NCBI GenBank assembly: GCA_000431155.1
Contig: HF985626.1
Span: forward strand, 1-64,000
Length of the DNA: 64,000 bases
Reading direction: 5' to 3'
Source: Bacteroides sp. CAG:927
GTDB taxonomy: Bacteria > Bacteroidota > Bacteroidia > Bacteroidales > Muribaculaceae
Shown here: positions 20,385 to 28,453 of the stretch, one piece after another
Layout: each line of letters begins with the position of its first letter
Position numbering within the stretch: position 1 is the first letter of the stretch
The notes under the pieces: model-generated
What the model was told of the DNA's origin: nothing
The model's input: only the letters and a program-made list of their open reading frames with translations
Databases searched by the model: none
Made by a program: the position numbers and the translations under genes

Positions 20385-20414
20385 ATACCTCTATTATTCT
20401 CATATCACTTGACT

Positions 20415-21128
20415 ATGAAAAAGTTATTGCTATCAGCTATTGCAGCGTTTGCTTTTATACCGGCTTCGCTTAACGCGCAGACCAAGAGCTATGCCCTTGA
20501 TGTGCATGAGTTTCATGAACTTGAAGTGGTTGATGCCATAAATGTGGATTATCAATGCAATCCCGAAAAGGCAGGTAAAGTGGAGTTTGAGACGACTCCG
20601 GAACTTGCGCCAGCCATCCTGTTTGAACCTAACAAGGGCAAACTTGCAATAAAACTGACACCTACTGATGTGCCATACCGAAATCTTCCTACCGTCAGGG
20701 TATATTCATCATATCTTTCCAAGGTGGAGAATTCAGGTGATTCCACAGTGAGAGTTCTCGCATCGGCAGGCATGCCCGAATTCAATGCCAAAGTGATAGG
20801 AAACGGGCGTCTTGTGGTGCGCAATGTGCGCGCCACGGATGTAAAAGCATCGATACTGACCGGTAAAGGCACGCTCGTGATTTATGGAGAATGTACCAAA
20901 GCACATCTCAAATGTGTGGGCGGCTCAAGTTTTCTACAGGCTGATGAGCTTGAGGCCAAGGAAGCGAAATGCTCTATTACCGGCAACGGCACAATCAATT
21001 GCTATGCAATAGACAAGCTCAATGTGAGCGGTCTCGGAAACGGCACGGTGCAATACCGAGGCAATCCTGAGGTGAAAAAGAGTGCACTCAGCCGTGTGAA
21101 AATAGTGAGCATAGATTCCGCCAATTGA
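20415..21128 (+). CDS. Exported DUF2807 (GIN) beta-helix protein
   Basis: A 237-residue secreted protein with signal MKKLLLSAIAAFAFIPASLNAQ. The rest follows the DUF2807 'putative auto-transporter adhesin head' pattern. It begins with a strand ELEVVDAINVDYQC. A run of short repeats follows with N/G-rich turns (GNGRLVVRNVRATDVKASILTGKGTLVIYG, CSITGNGTINCYAIDKLNVSGLGNGTVQYRG), consistent with a beta-helix. Such proteins are frequent in Bacteroidetes and mostly uncharacterised. A TTG two codons upstream is not used. Its stop shares a base with the flippase start. Confidence 0.82.
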   Translation: MKKLLLSAIAAFAFIPASLNAQTKSYALDVHEFHELEVVDAINVDYQCNPEKAGKVEFETTPELAPAILFEPNKGKLAIKLTPTDVPYRNLPTVRVYSSYLSKVENSGDSTVRVLASAGMPEFNAKVIGNGRLVVRNVRATDVKASILTGKGTLVIYGECTKAHLKCVGGSSFLQADELEAKEAKCSITGNGTINCYAIDKLNVSGLGNGTVQYRGNPEVKKSALSRVKIVSIDSAN

Positions 21129-22642
21129 TGGGGCAGCCGCAGCCGGATATGGGGGGCATGAAGCTCAAGGTGGCGCGCACCTTGAAATGGAATGTCATTG
21201 ATAAAGTGGCATCTCAATTGCTTTATGCGCTTACCGGTCTGATACTTGCCAATATGCTCTCACCGGCCGAATTTGGCGTGGTGGGGGCTATTCTTGTGTT
21301 TCAGGCTTTTGCATCACTGTTTGTGGATAGCGGATTTTCGTATGCTCTGATACAGAGAAAATCACCTACAGACTTGGATTACAGTACAGTGCTGTGGTTT
21401 AATATGGGCATGGCCGGAGTGGTGTATGTGGGATTGTGGTTTGCCGCTCCATGGATAATGACATTGTTCAAGGACGCGCCGGAAGAGCTTGTGCCTTTAA
21501 GCCGTGTGATGTTTCTTACGTTTATTCTCAACGGTTCGGCCATAGTGCAGACAAACCGATTGATGAAACGTATGGATGTGAAGATGGTGGCCGTGAGCAA
21601 TTCTCTGGGGCTTTTTGCCGGCGCCATAGTGGGTATAGGGTTGGCGTTGCTCGGGTACGGAGCATGGGCGCTCGTATGGCAAGCGGTGGCTGTGGCAGCC
21701 GTAAAATCGGGTGTGCTGTGGCTTACTGGAAAATGGGTGCCTATGCTGAGATTTTCATGGAGAGCTTTGAAATCATTTTTAGGCGTGGGTATGGGGATGG
21801 CAATGACTTCGTTTCTCAACACCCTTTTTCAAAACATATATTCTTATTTTATCGGCAACAAGGTGGGCGTAACCTCGCTCGGCTACTATACTCAGGCCGA
21901 CAAGTGGAGCAAAATGGGCATATCATCGCTCTCAGCTGTCATTACCTCGTCTTTTTTGCCGGTTCTGGCAGAGTATCAGGATGATGCTAAGAAATTTGCA
22001 TCGGCGACAGCCAAGATGAACCGGTTTACTTCATATTTGCTGTTTCCGGCAATGGGTATGCTGATTCTTATGGCAGAGCCTATATTCCATACCTTGTTCG
22101 GAACGAAATGGGATGCTTCGGTGGCATTGTTTCAGCTGCTGCTTGTGCGCGGCATATTTACTGTGCTCACGCAACTGTATGCCAATTATGTGCTTGCGTT
22201 AGGAAGAGCGAAACTAAATGTTCATATTGAGCTGTTGCGAGATGGAATAGCATTGCTGGCGATATTCATTACCTTGCCCTATATTGCACTGGCACCCGCA
22301 ATGGATATAACCTTGGGTGTGCGCATATTTATTATGGGGCAGGTGGTGGCGTCGGCTGTGGCGTGGATAGTGACCCTGTTTATAGCCGCACGGCTTTCGC
22401 GCAGGAGCTGGAGTGAGTATCTCACAGATTCGCTGCCATACATGATGCTTACCGTTCTGATACTTGTGCCGATGTGGTATGAATCAAGGCTGATAAGCGC
22501 AGCATGGGTACTTTGCTTGGTGCAGGGAGTCACTGGAATTGTGCTGTACATGCTCGCAAATAAGATGCTCGGGAGCAAGATACAGAGCGATGCTATCGCA
22601 TATTTTATGCATCGTGGCAAAAAAAAATCTGAGCTTCGTTGA
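21128..22642 (+). CDS. Polysaccharide flippase of the MOP/Wzx type
   Basis: A 504-residue inner-membrane protein with about 12-14 hydrophobic helices. The N-terminal region (KVASQLLYALTGLILANMLSPAEFGVVGAILVFQAFASLFVDSGF contains the family core) and GKKVG-type central loop (FIGNKVGVTSLGYYTQADKWS) are characteristic of Wzx-like lipid-linked oligosaccharide transporters. These move glycans across the membrane for O-antigen, capsule or protein glycosylation. No glycosyltransferase is nearby, so its substrate is unknown. It is coupled to the DUF2807 gene (TGATG); a start ten codons in is also possible. The accessory patch begins just after it. Confidence 0.9.
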   Translation: MGQPQPDMGGMKLKVARTLKWNVIDKVASQLLYALTGLILANMLSPAEFGVVGAILVFQAFASLFVDSGFSYALIQRKSPTDLDYSTVLWFNMGMAGVVYVGLWFAAPWIMTLFKDAPEELVPLSRVMFLTFILNGSAIVQTNRLMKRMDVKMVAVSNSLGLFAGAIVGIGLALLGYGAWALVWQAVAVAAVKSGVLWLTGKWVPMLRFSWRALKSFLGVGMGMAMTSFLNTLFQNIYSYFIGNKVGVTSLGYYTQADKWSKMGISSLSAVITSSFLPVLAEYQDDAKKFASATAKMNRFTSYLLFPAMGMLILMAEPIFHTLFGTKWDASVALFQLLLVRGIFTVLTQLYANYVLALGRAKLNVHIELLRDGIALLAIFITLPYIALAPAMDITLGVRIFIMGQVVASAVAWIVTLFIAARLSRRSWSEYLTDSLPYMMLTVLILVPMWYESRLISAAWVLCLVQGVTGIVLYMLANKMLGSKIQSDAIAYFMHRGKKKSELR

Positions 22643-22650
22643 ATCATAAC

Positions 22651-22677
22651 AGTTATTTACTTATTGTGCAAATAACT
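22651..22677 (+). terminator. Possible hairpin after the flippase gene
   Basis: AGTTATTT (22651-22658) pairs with AAATAACT (22670-22677). No T run follows directly. A second imperfect hairpin lies at about 22693-22725 (CTGA.AAATCA with TGATTTTTGTCAG). Either could stop flippase transcription; evidence is weak. Confidence 0.35.
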
Positions 22678-22756
22678 ATAGTGCGCAAAATCGCTGAAAA
22701 TCATTTTTTAAGCTGATTTTTGTCAGATAATTAACGATTTTTTAGTTGAAGTTCAT

Positions 22757-22764
22757 TATATTTG
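22757..22764 (+). promoter_or_regulatory. -7 element of the structured leader
   Basis: TATATTTG matches TAnnTTTG. Transcription would start close to 22771, right at the beginning of the predicted RNA structure. No clear -33 TTG is seen 19-20 bases upstream. Confidence 0.5.
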
Positions 22765-22768
22765 CGCT

Positions 22769-22985
22769 CGGATGGGAATCCTGTCCGATACATAGATAAA
22801 AAGAGGCGTTATGCTTATCTTGTACTTGAAAACGTAGGAAATTTTCAAAATTGAATACAAGGATAGCATAGTGGTTCTCACGCCATAGCGTGGGCTGCTA
22901 TTGTTACATCTGTATTCAAGGTTTCCTACGACCTTCAAGTAAGAGTGTGGCATACAGTTCCACGCTTCGGCGTAAATAACGGCTC
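22769..22985 (+). ncRNA. Long structured 5' leader or small RNA of unknown class
   Basis: A set of nested complementary segments predicts one extended hairpin. 22824-22830 pairs with 22934-22940; 22833-22841 with 22922-22930 (nine perfect pairs); 22851-22859 with 22911-22919 (nine perfect pairs); 22862-22868 with 22896-22902; and 22877-22883 with 22888-22894 at the tip. An outer stem (22807-22812 with 22976-22981) and a side hairpin (22945-22950 with 22960-22965) complete it. A competing long pairing, 22809-22823 with 22856-22870, would break the inner stems, so two alternative folds are possible. It follows a -7 element and precedes the gene at 23021 by about 35 bases. I cannot assign it to a named riboswitch or RNA family. 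Confidence 0.55.
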
Positions 22986-23020
22986 AATTGGAACTAAAAG
23001 AGTCATTGACAAAAAAGAAG

Positions 23021-23584
23021 ATGAAAAAATTTTTAGTCACAATCACATTCTTGTTTGCGGTAATCAATATTATGGCGCAAGAGCATCTTTCGTTTAAGGG
23101 TATTCCTATTGAGGGAAGTATGACTGCTTTCTGTCAAAAGCTTAAAGCAAAAGGTTTTAAACAGATACCGGACACCGATGTTACGATGTTCACAGGTGAT
23201 TTTACGGGTAGGCAAGCCACGGTTGCTGTAGGTGCTACTGACGATGGCAAAAGTGTTCATACAGTTGCCGTTATAACCGGCGAAAGTGACGATTGGAATA
23301 CACTTGTGAGCACGTATGATTATTATAAAAGCTTATATATTAGTAAATATGGTGAGCCCTCTGCTTGCAAGGAATATAATCCGAGTCGTCGAGACAGCAA
23401 TATTTCTCTAATGTATGAATTGGGTCAGGGCACCGTTACCTATGCAAGTAATTGGATTGTCACTGGCGGCATTATTGAATTATCAATTTCAAAATTTGGC
23501 TATCTTGAGGGCGCTATCATAATTAGATATATAGATGCTCAAAATATGGAGACCAAAATTCAAAAAGATTTAGAGGATATTTAA
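23021..23584 (+). CDS. Exported protein of unknown function following the structured leader
   Basis: A 187-residue secreted protein with signal MKKFLVTITFLFAVINIMAQ. The mature part begins EHLSFKGIPIEGSMTAF, reads KAKGFKQIPDTDVTMFTGDFTG in the middle, and continues with a beta-rich stretch (ATVAVGATDDGKSVHTVAVIT) and YDYYKSLYISKYGEPSACKEY. From memory, this pattern (an 'LSFKGIPI' start and a 'KYGEP' segment) occurs in many small exported Bacteroidales proteins, often in several copies per genome; no function is known to me. Codon and base use is AT-richer than in the housekeeping genes around. The next gene starts 13 bases later and is probably cotranscribed. Confidence 0.72.
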   Translation: MKKFLVTITFLFAVINIMAQEHLSFKGIPIEGSMTAFCQKLKAKGFKQIPDTDVTMFTGDFTGRQATVAVGATDDGKSVHTVAVITGESDDWNTLVSTYDYYKSLYISKYGEPSACKEYNPSRRDSNISLMYELGQGTVTYASNWIVTGGIIELSISKFGYLEGAIIIRYIDAQNMETKIQKDLEDI

Positions 23585-23596
23585 TAATTGGATAGA

Positions 23597-24292
23597 ATGA
23601 AAAAATGGCTTATATATGTGCTTGGTATAGTAACAGGCATTGTGTTGACATTCGGTGTTGCATTTTGTATTAGAATGTCAAATAATTCGGGAATTATCGG
23701 ACTTGAACTGTTTGAAGAACCCGGCGATTGCATGGAATATTCTCAATTTGAAGTGTTCCAAGTCATAGATGCCGGATGTGCATTAGCTACGGCAGATGAT
23801 TCTTTTGGTTCAATTGTTTTTATTATTCCGGATGAAAGCCAACAGTTTTACGATAATCAAAAAATTGTTCTTGAAAACAATCAGTGCGCTCTGCGTGTCG
23901 GGACCTATAAATACAAAACAAATGTGGGATTTGAACGCACAGTCCCAGCGATTAAAATAATTGATGATGCGGAATTACCAAAATTAAATAGAAATAAAGA
24001 AGCCAAGAATGTTTCAGGAAAAACATTGTTTGATAAACCCGGCGAATGTGTGAGCCGAAATAATTTTGAAGTGCTGGAGGTTTTGGATTCCGGTGATGCT
24101 GTAGCGTTAGAAGTCAGTGAAACTATGCCAGATTATGTGTTTACTTCCGACTTGAAAGTGTTGATATTGGCTGATGAGGGCAGTAACTTTTATAATAAAC
24201 AGATAGTGAAAGCACCTAAAGGAAAATGCGCAAGGCAAATAGGGACTTATAAGTATCACTCAGAGGTAATACCTATAATTGCTTTTAAATAA
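23597..24292 (+). CDS. Membrane-anchored protein with two tandem repeats
   Basis: A 231-residue protein with one N-terminal membrane anchor (LIYVLGIVTGIVLTFGVAFCI) and an outside part made of two related copies, about residues 36-125 and 143-231. Both copies share LFx-x-PGxC, FEVxxVxDxGxAxA, an FYxxQ segment, a Cys-Ala, GTYKY and a final hydrophobic IxxI strand. The paired cysteines in each copy could form a disulfide. I do not recognise the family. It lies in the AT-rich patch, 13 bases after the exported protein. No catalytic motif is visible. Confidence 0.68.
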   Translation: MKKWLIYVLGIVTGIVLTFGVAFCIRMSNNSGIIGLELFEEPGDCMEYSQFEVFQVIDAGCALATADDSFGSIVFIIPDESQQFYDNQKIVLENNQCALRVGTYKYKTNVGFERTVPAIKIIDDAELPKLNRNKEAKNVSGKTLFDKPGECVSRNNFEVLEVLDSGDAVALEVSETMPDYVFTSDLKVLILADEGSNFYNKQIVKAPKGKCARQIGTYKYHSEVIPIIAFK

Positions 24293-24350
24293 AAATCCGG
24301 TTATTCGTAGATGCTGTAATCAATCCGTCTAAAGTATTGAATAGCAACTG

Positions 24351-25112
24351 ATGGTACTCGCGTATGTCATATTCTTGGTTTGTTTGATAGCAGGAATTGC
24401 ATACTTTGTTTATGTCAAGCTAAAAGAGCGTGAACTAATAGAACAGGTTACTCCTATTGCCCGTGGGGAGTGGTCGGAACGTAGAGTGATACTGAATTTA
24501 TTGAAGGCAGGCATCAATCCCAAAGCCATATTTCATGACTTGTATATTAGAAAACCGAATGGAGAGTACACGCAAATAGATGTGGCTGTTGCAACAAAGG
24601 CCGGCATAATTATCTTTGAGGTAAAAGATTATAGCGGTTGGATTTTTGGAAACGAACATCAAAGATACTGGACGCAGATATTGGCGTATGGCAGAGAAAA
24701 GCACCGTTTTTATAATCCGGTTATGCAGAATGCCGGACATATCCAAGCCATAAGGCGATGTTTGCCGCAGAATCCGGGAATTCCAATTTATTCTGTTATC
24801 GTGTTTTTCGGGAGCAGTGAATTTAAGAATGTTACCTGTGATGCCGACAATACATTCATAATATATCCGCGCTCTATTCGTGAGGTGGTATCAGAAATTC
24901 TGATGCAGCCCAAAGCCAATTTCGGTAACAAGTATGAAATAATGGATTTATTTACAAAAGCGGTGCAAAATGGTAATGATCCTATGATTGTTTCTTCTCA
25001 AATCCACTCTGCCAGCTATTATGGTCGCAACACTCCCCGGTCCACTTATGTGACATACTTTGGTCCGTTGTTCCGTTTTGGCTTTTTTCCGCGCAGGAGG
25101 CGATTCTGGTGA
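24351..25112 (+). CDS. Membrane-anchored NERD-domain nuclease-like protein
   Basis: A 253-residue protein with an N-terminal transmembrane helix (LAYVIFLVCLIAGIAYFVYV) followed by a NERD (nuclease-related) domain at about 38-150. The PD-(D/E)xK-type core is visible: GEWSERRVILNLL (helix with Glu), then QIDVAVATKAGIIIFEVKDYSG, which provides Asp, Glu-x-Lys. The C terminus is basic (FGFFPRRRRFW). NERD proteins may cut DNA or RNA, and some belong to defence or plasmid systems; here the activity is inferred. The spacer 24293-24350 carries no clear promoter, so it may belong to the transcript of the two upstream genes. Its AT-rich composition matches theirs. Confidence 0.82.
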   Translation: MVLAYVIFLVCLIAGIAYFVYVKLKERELIEQVTPIARGEWSERRVILNLLKAGINPKAIFHDLYIRKPNGEYTQIDVAVATKAGIIIFEVKDYSGWIFGNEHQRYWTQILAYGREKHRFYNPVMQNAGHIQAIRRCLPQNPGIPIYSVIVFFGSSEFKNVTCDADNTFIIYPRSIREVVSEILMQPKANFGNKYEIMDLFTKAVQNGNDPMIVSSQIHSASYYGRNTPRSTYVTYFGPLFRFGFFPRRRRFW

Positions 25113-25251
25113 CCGGTTGTTCTCATGGCTCCAAGCTTGGATTAGCAGAGAGAAGAGATGAGTTGCGCTCTTGTTTTCAGCTTGTTTTGCTGATATGGCT
25201 AATTCAATTAATCGTGTTTTGCAATTGATTTCTTGGAATTGATGATAAAGA

Positions 25252-25279
25252 AAGGGTGCGGCCCGGAGGTCGCACCCTT
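25252..25279 (-). terminator. Terminator of the second T9SS-type cargo gene
   Basis: AAGGGTGCG (25252-25260) pairs perfectly with CGCACCCTT (25271-25279). On the minus strand it is followed by TCTTTATC. The rest of the spacer 25113-25251 shows nothing I can assign. Confidence 0.75.
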
Positions 25280-25300
25280 AATGTGTTTATGCAGCGTGGA

Positions 25301-27505
25301 TCAATGAGCCACGTACACTTTGGTAACTTCAGTGCCCTGACGGCGGATATAGATGCCGGCGGGGAGGTTGATGCTGCTCATGCGCATGCCCTGAAGATTG
25401 TAGTATTCAACGGGGGCATTGTTGTTGTCAACAGCAATGGTGTCGATTTTGGCCTGGCCATTGGGGTCCTGAACATAGACTACATTGATGCCACATAGGC
25501 GAGCGTTGTTATCGGGGTCAACAGTGAACACGATTTGGTTAACGAGTCCTGTAGCGGGAGCAATCCAAGTCTTGGTGTCGTTGTTCCATTCGCCGGTAGC
25601 ATCAGCTCCGAGGTTTGTAGAAGCAGCGAGCTTGAGAGCATTGAAACTGGTGGCAGCTGCGGTGCCCTGAGTGAATTCTACCTTTGTGAGCTTATAGCCG
25701 TTTTTGGTAAGGTTGATGGTGATAGTATTGTTTTTGTAAACGCGCAGTTCCTCTTTAATGGTACCTGTCTTCCACCAACGAGGCTCATTGGTACCTTCGG
25801 CCTTGGCAACGGTGACAGTCATGGGGCTGAGCGTAAATACTACGCCATCAAGATTGTTGGTGCCCTCAGCTTCCTGAGAGTTGCCGGCTTCGATGGTTTT
25901 GGACGCAATAGATGCGGCGTTGCCACCCTCACCGAAATTAAACTGGGCAGTTTCCTGACCTGCAATCTTGAGAGTATAGTTGGCAGTGGCCATATCGCTG
26001 TCAAACATGTCAGCTTTTGTAGCAATGGCATTGATGGTCATCTGAGAACCGGTGAATGCGATGGGCTGGGTGTATTCAGTGCCACCCTCAGCAGGATTGG
26101 AACCATCGGTTGTGTAGTAGATTACAGCACCTTCGGTGGCGCATGTTATGGAAATCTTGTCGCCTTCGGCCAGTTCGCCGCTTTCGGGAGAGAACTCGGG
26201 GGTGGCAACAGTTTCCTTGACTACGCCTCCATCAATTTTAGTGAATACGAACTGTACATTGTTGTTGTAGCAGCTGATGAAACCTTCGATGGTGAAGCCA
26301 GTGCCTTCGGGTATTTCCAGAACATCGTAGTAGGAGGCGTTGGCAAACTGATTGTATCCGGTGAGTTTGTCAGTGCCCTGAGTAATGGTGTAATTGTTGG
26401 CGGCAGAGCCAGCAACGATGTCCACGTTCTGGAGACGGAAATAATGGTTGATGATGTTGCTGACTTCAGCAGCATTGATAGTGGCAACGGTTGTGAGAAC
26501 CGGATCTACGGCGGTGCCTGCGGTGACATCACCTATGGCTTCAGGCACGATTTCAGGAATGACACCGTTCTGAAGTTTGTAGGAGCCGGTGACGGATGCA
26601 ATCTGCTGTCCGTTGGTGAGGGCGGGAAGTTCAATGTCGGAGCCATTGTAGATAAGGATATAGCTGGCTGCGTCTTTTACCCACAGATAACGACCGTTTT
26701 TGTACAGCACGGTAACGGGAGCGTTAAGCAGAGTGGTGTTGGGGCTGCCATTGCTGATAAAGGAAGCGATAGAAGTAACCTCATTGAGGTACACTTCCTT
26801 AGAAACAACTGCGCTGAATGAGCCGTCTTCGTAGGCGGCAGCCTTGACGGTGCAGGGGGCAGTTATGGCAAAAGGAGCGGAGTACTGTTTGGCTGCGGCA
26901 GCAGGTTCATATTTGTCGGTGAGAGGGCTTGTGCCGTCGGTGGTGTAATAGATGGGTGATTCTTCTGCCTGATAGATGGAAACCATGTTGTGGGCTTCCA
27001 TGGTGATTTCGGGTTCAGTGAGATCCTGACCGGGAAGAGCCTCGCCGGCGAAAGTAACGGTAACGGTGTAGAGGGCCTTGTTGGCAGTGGCGGTGTAGTT
27101 GAGTTTTACTGATTCGGCGTTACCGGTCCAAGTACCGTTGTCATAAGTGCCGGTGTAACCATCGGCAAGAGCAAATACAGCACCGCTATTGTATGTAAGT
27201 ACAATTTTGCTTATGGTCTGTCCGGCGGGAACGCTTATTTCCAATCCGGCATCAGATTTCTGATAAAAACGCAAACCATCGGTCCAAAGGCGCATGCCAT
27301 TTTTGCCGTCAGCTTTAAATAATGTGATAGTGACATCCCCATTGGTGCATTTGGTGCCATTGTCAATGTAGGGAGGGTTTTTTTCGGAATTGCTGTACCG
27401 AGTAAGCCCGTAAGTATCAGTAGCGAAGTCAAACTTCACATCGGTGGCATTGACGAGAACAACGCTCACCATCATAGTAATAATAGAAAGTAGAAGTTTT
27501 TTCAT
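25301..27505 (-). CDS. Exported multi-domain protein with chitobiase-C-like repeats and T9SS-like tail
   Basis: A 734-residue secreted protein with signal MKKLLLSIITMMVSVVLVNA. Two copies of a chitobiase/hexosaminidase C-terminal-like module are recognisable by IYYTTDGTSPLTD (about 195) and IYYTTDGSNPAEG (about 460). An OB-fold-like segment (about 245-425) lies between them. Beta-sandwich regions of similar pattern occur near residue 30-140 and 540-690. The C terminus VEYYNLQGMRMSSINLPAGIYI...TKVYVAH matches the tail of the protein at 105-3587 and of T9SS cargo generally. It is monocistronic between its own promoter and terminator. No catalytic residues are evident; it may bind carbohydrate or serve as an adhesin. 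Confidence 0.8.
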   Translation of the reverse strand: MKKLLLSIITMMVSVVLVNATDVKFDFATDTYGLTRYSNSEKNPPYIDNGTKCTNGDVTITLFKADGKNGMRLWTDGLRFYQKSDAGLEISVPAGQTISKIVLTYNSGAVFALADGYTGTYDNGTWTGNAESVKLNYTATANKALYTVTVTFAGEALPGQDLTEPEITMEAHNMVSIYQAEESPIYYTTDGTSPLTDKYEPAAAAKQYSAPFAITAPCTVKAAAYEDGSFSAVVSKEVYLNEVTSIASFISNGSPNTTLLNAPVTVLYKNGRYLWVKDAASYILIYNGSDIELPALTNGQQIASVTGSYKLQNGVIPEIVPEAIGDVTAGTAVDPVLTTVATINAAEVSNIINHYFRLQNVDIVAGSAANNYTITQGTDKLTGYNQFANASYYDVLEIPEGTGFTIEGFISCYNNNVQFVFTKIDGGVVKETVATPEFSPESGELAEGDKISITCATEGAVIYYTTDGSNPAEGGTEYTQPIAFTGSQMTINAIATKADMFDSDMATANYTLKIAGQETAQFNFGEGGNAASIASKTIEAGNSQEAEGTNNLDGVVFTLSPMTVTVAKAEGTNEPRWWKTGTIKEELRVYKNNTITINLTKNGYKLTKVEFTQGTAAATSFNALKLAASTNLGADATGEWNNDTKTWIAPATGLVNQIVFTVDPDNNARLCGINVVYVQDPNGQAKIDTIAVDNNNAPVEYYNLQGMRMSSINLPAGIYIRRQGTEVTKVYVAH

Positions 27506-27533
27506 AAAAAACAGAGTTAAATGAATGATAGCG

Positions 27534-27564
27534 CAAAGATAACGAATAAAGGTGTATGGTTCAA
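27534..27564 (-). promoter_or_regulatory. Promoter of the second T9SS-type cargo gene
   Basis: On the minus strand TTG (27564-27562), a 20-base spacer and TATCTTTG (27541-27534) fit the full consensus and end 29 bases before the ATG. Confidence 0.65.
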
Positions 27565-27634
27565 CTTTTGAACATTAAAAAAATATGTAATAAAACGGCG
27601 TGGGGATAGTAGTGGGGTTGTGGGAAAAAATCAT

Positions 27635-27642
27635 TATCTTTG
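27635..27642 (+). promoter_or_regulatory. -7 element for the outer-membrane barrel gene
   Basis: TATCTTTG, a perfect -7 match, 23 bases before the ATG at 27665. The nearest TTG (27618-27620) is only 14 bases away, so the -33 box is not convincing. Confidence 0.4.
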
Positions 27643-27664
27643 GGGCATAAAATCTACGATTGCT

Positions 27665-28423
27665 ATGAAATTATCATCAATAATTATGGCGAGTGCCATG
27701 CTATTGTGCAGTATCGGAGCTAACGGACAGGAGCCGGCATTTTTTCAGCGCGGACCGGCCCCAAAGTTTATAGAGACAGAAGTGCATGCAATAGCCGGTA
27801 CGGCCACAGTGATAAGCAATTACAAGAGCTGTTTTCCGCAAATAGAGAACATGCGCACCAATATGGGACATGTGCTGGGCCTTGGCGCCCGTGGTGTTTT
27901 CGGACTGCGTGACTATTTGGGCTTCGGCACGGAAATCAATTTGATACATTCATCGTACACTATGGATATGGCAGTGGTCAGTCCGGGAACCCAGACGATG
28001 AGTGCGGTGTATCTGAACAATGACATGTGGTATGCAAACATTCCGGTGTTTGTGTCATTCCGCTTCAATGTGGCTCACAGTGTGAGGTGGAATGTGGACT
28101 GCGGAGCATATTACGCATTTGGTTTTGCGGGCAAGCAACGTCAGGTGCTGTACCGTGGATCGGTCAATGCTCTTGACGAGCTTGTGATGGAGAAAATAGA
28201 CCGCAAGATGGATTATTTTCATTGCGACGATACATTCGAGAATGTGTTCCTGCGCGGGGATATAGGTTTTTATCTTGGCACAAGCCTCAATTTCGGTCCT
28301 CATCTCGTGGTGGGATGCAAAGCTCAAATAGGTGTGAAAAACACCGCTTCTTCGCCTAACGGTGTGGAGCATCCGCAAGTGCACAATGTTAATTTCGCGG
28401 GTACATTGGGATATAGATTCTGA
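27665..28423 (+). CDS. Outer-membrane beta-barrel protein
   Basis: A 252-residue exported protein: signal MKLSSIIMASAMLLCSIGANGQ, then alternating hydrophobic strands separated by short turns (GHVLGLGARGVFGLRDYLGFGTEINL, WYANIPVFVSFRFN, VRWNVDCGAYYAFGF, LRGDIGFYLGTSLNFGPHLVVGCKAQIGV). It ends in an aromatic residue (GTLGYRF), typical of BamA-inserted barrels. It fits the 'outer membrane beta-barrel / porin family' common in Bacteroidetes. trpS follows 30 bases later but has an unrelated role. Function unknown. Confidence 0.8.
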   Translation: MKLSSIIMASAMLLCSIGANGQEPAFFQRGPAPKFIETEVHAIAGTATVISNYKSCFPQIENMRTNMGHVLGLGARGVFGLRDYLGFGTEINLIHSSYTMDMAVVSPGTQTMSAVYLNNDMWYANIPVFVSFRFNVAHSVRWNVDCGAYYAFGFAGKQRQVLYRGSVNALDELVMEKIDRKMDYFHCDDTFENVFLRGDIGFYLGTSLNFGPHLVVGCKAQIGVKNTASSPNGVEHPQVHNVNFAGTLGYRF

Positions 28424-28453
28424 TTCATAACGATTTATAATAAAGGTATATAT

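Noticed and set aside
22765..22985. Structured leader as a known riboswitch or HEARO/IscB-type RNA
   Set aside because: No recognised ligand-binding core is visible and no IscB-like gene is nearby; a name would be guesswork.
25535..26821. A 428-codon plus-strand frame opposite the T9SS-type cargo gene
   Set aside because: It is the mirror of a strongly coding gene with signal peptide, repeats and tail. The product has no domain and an odd Gly/Val/Ser-rich composition typical of antisense frames.
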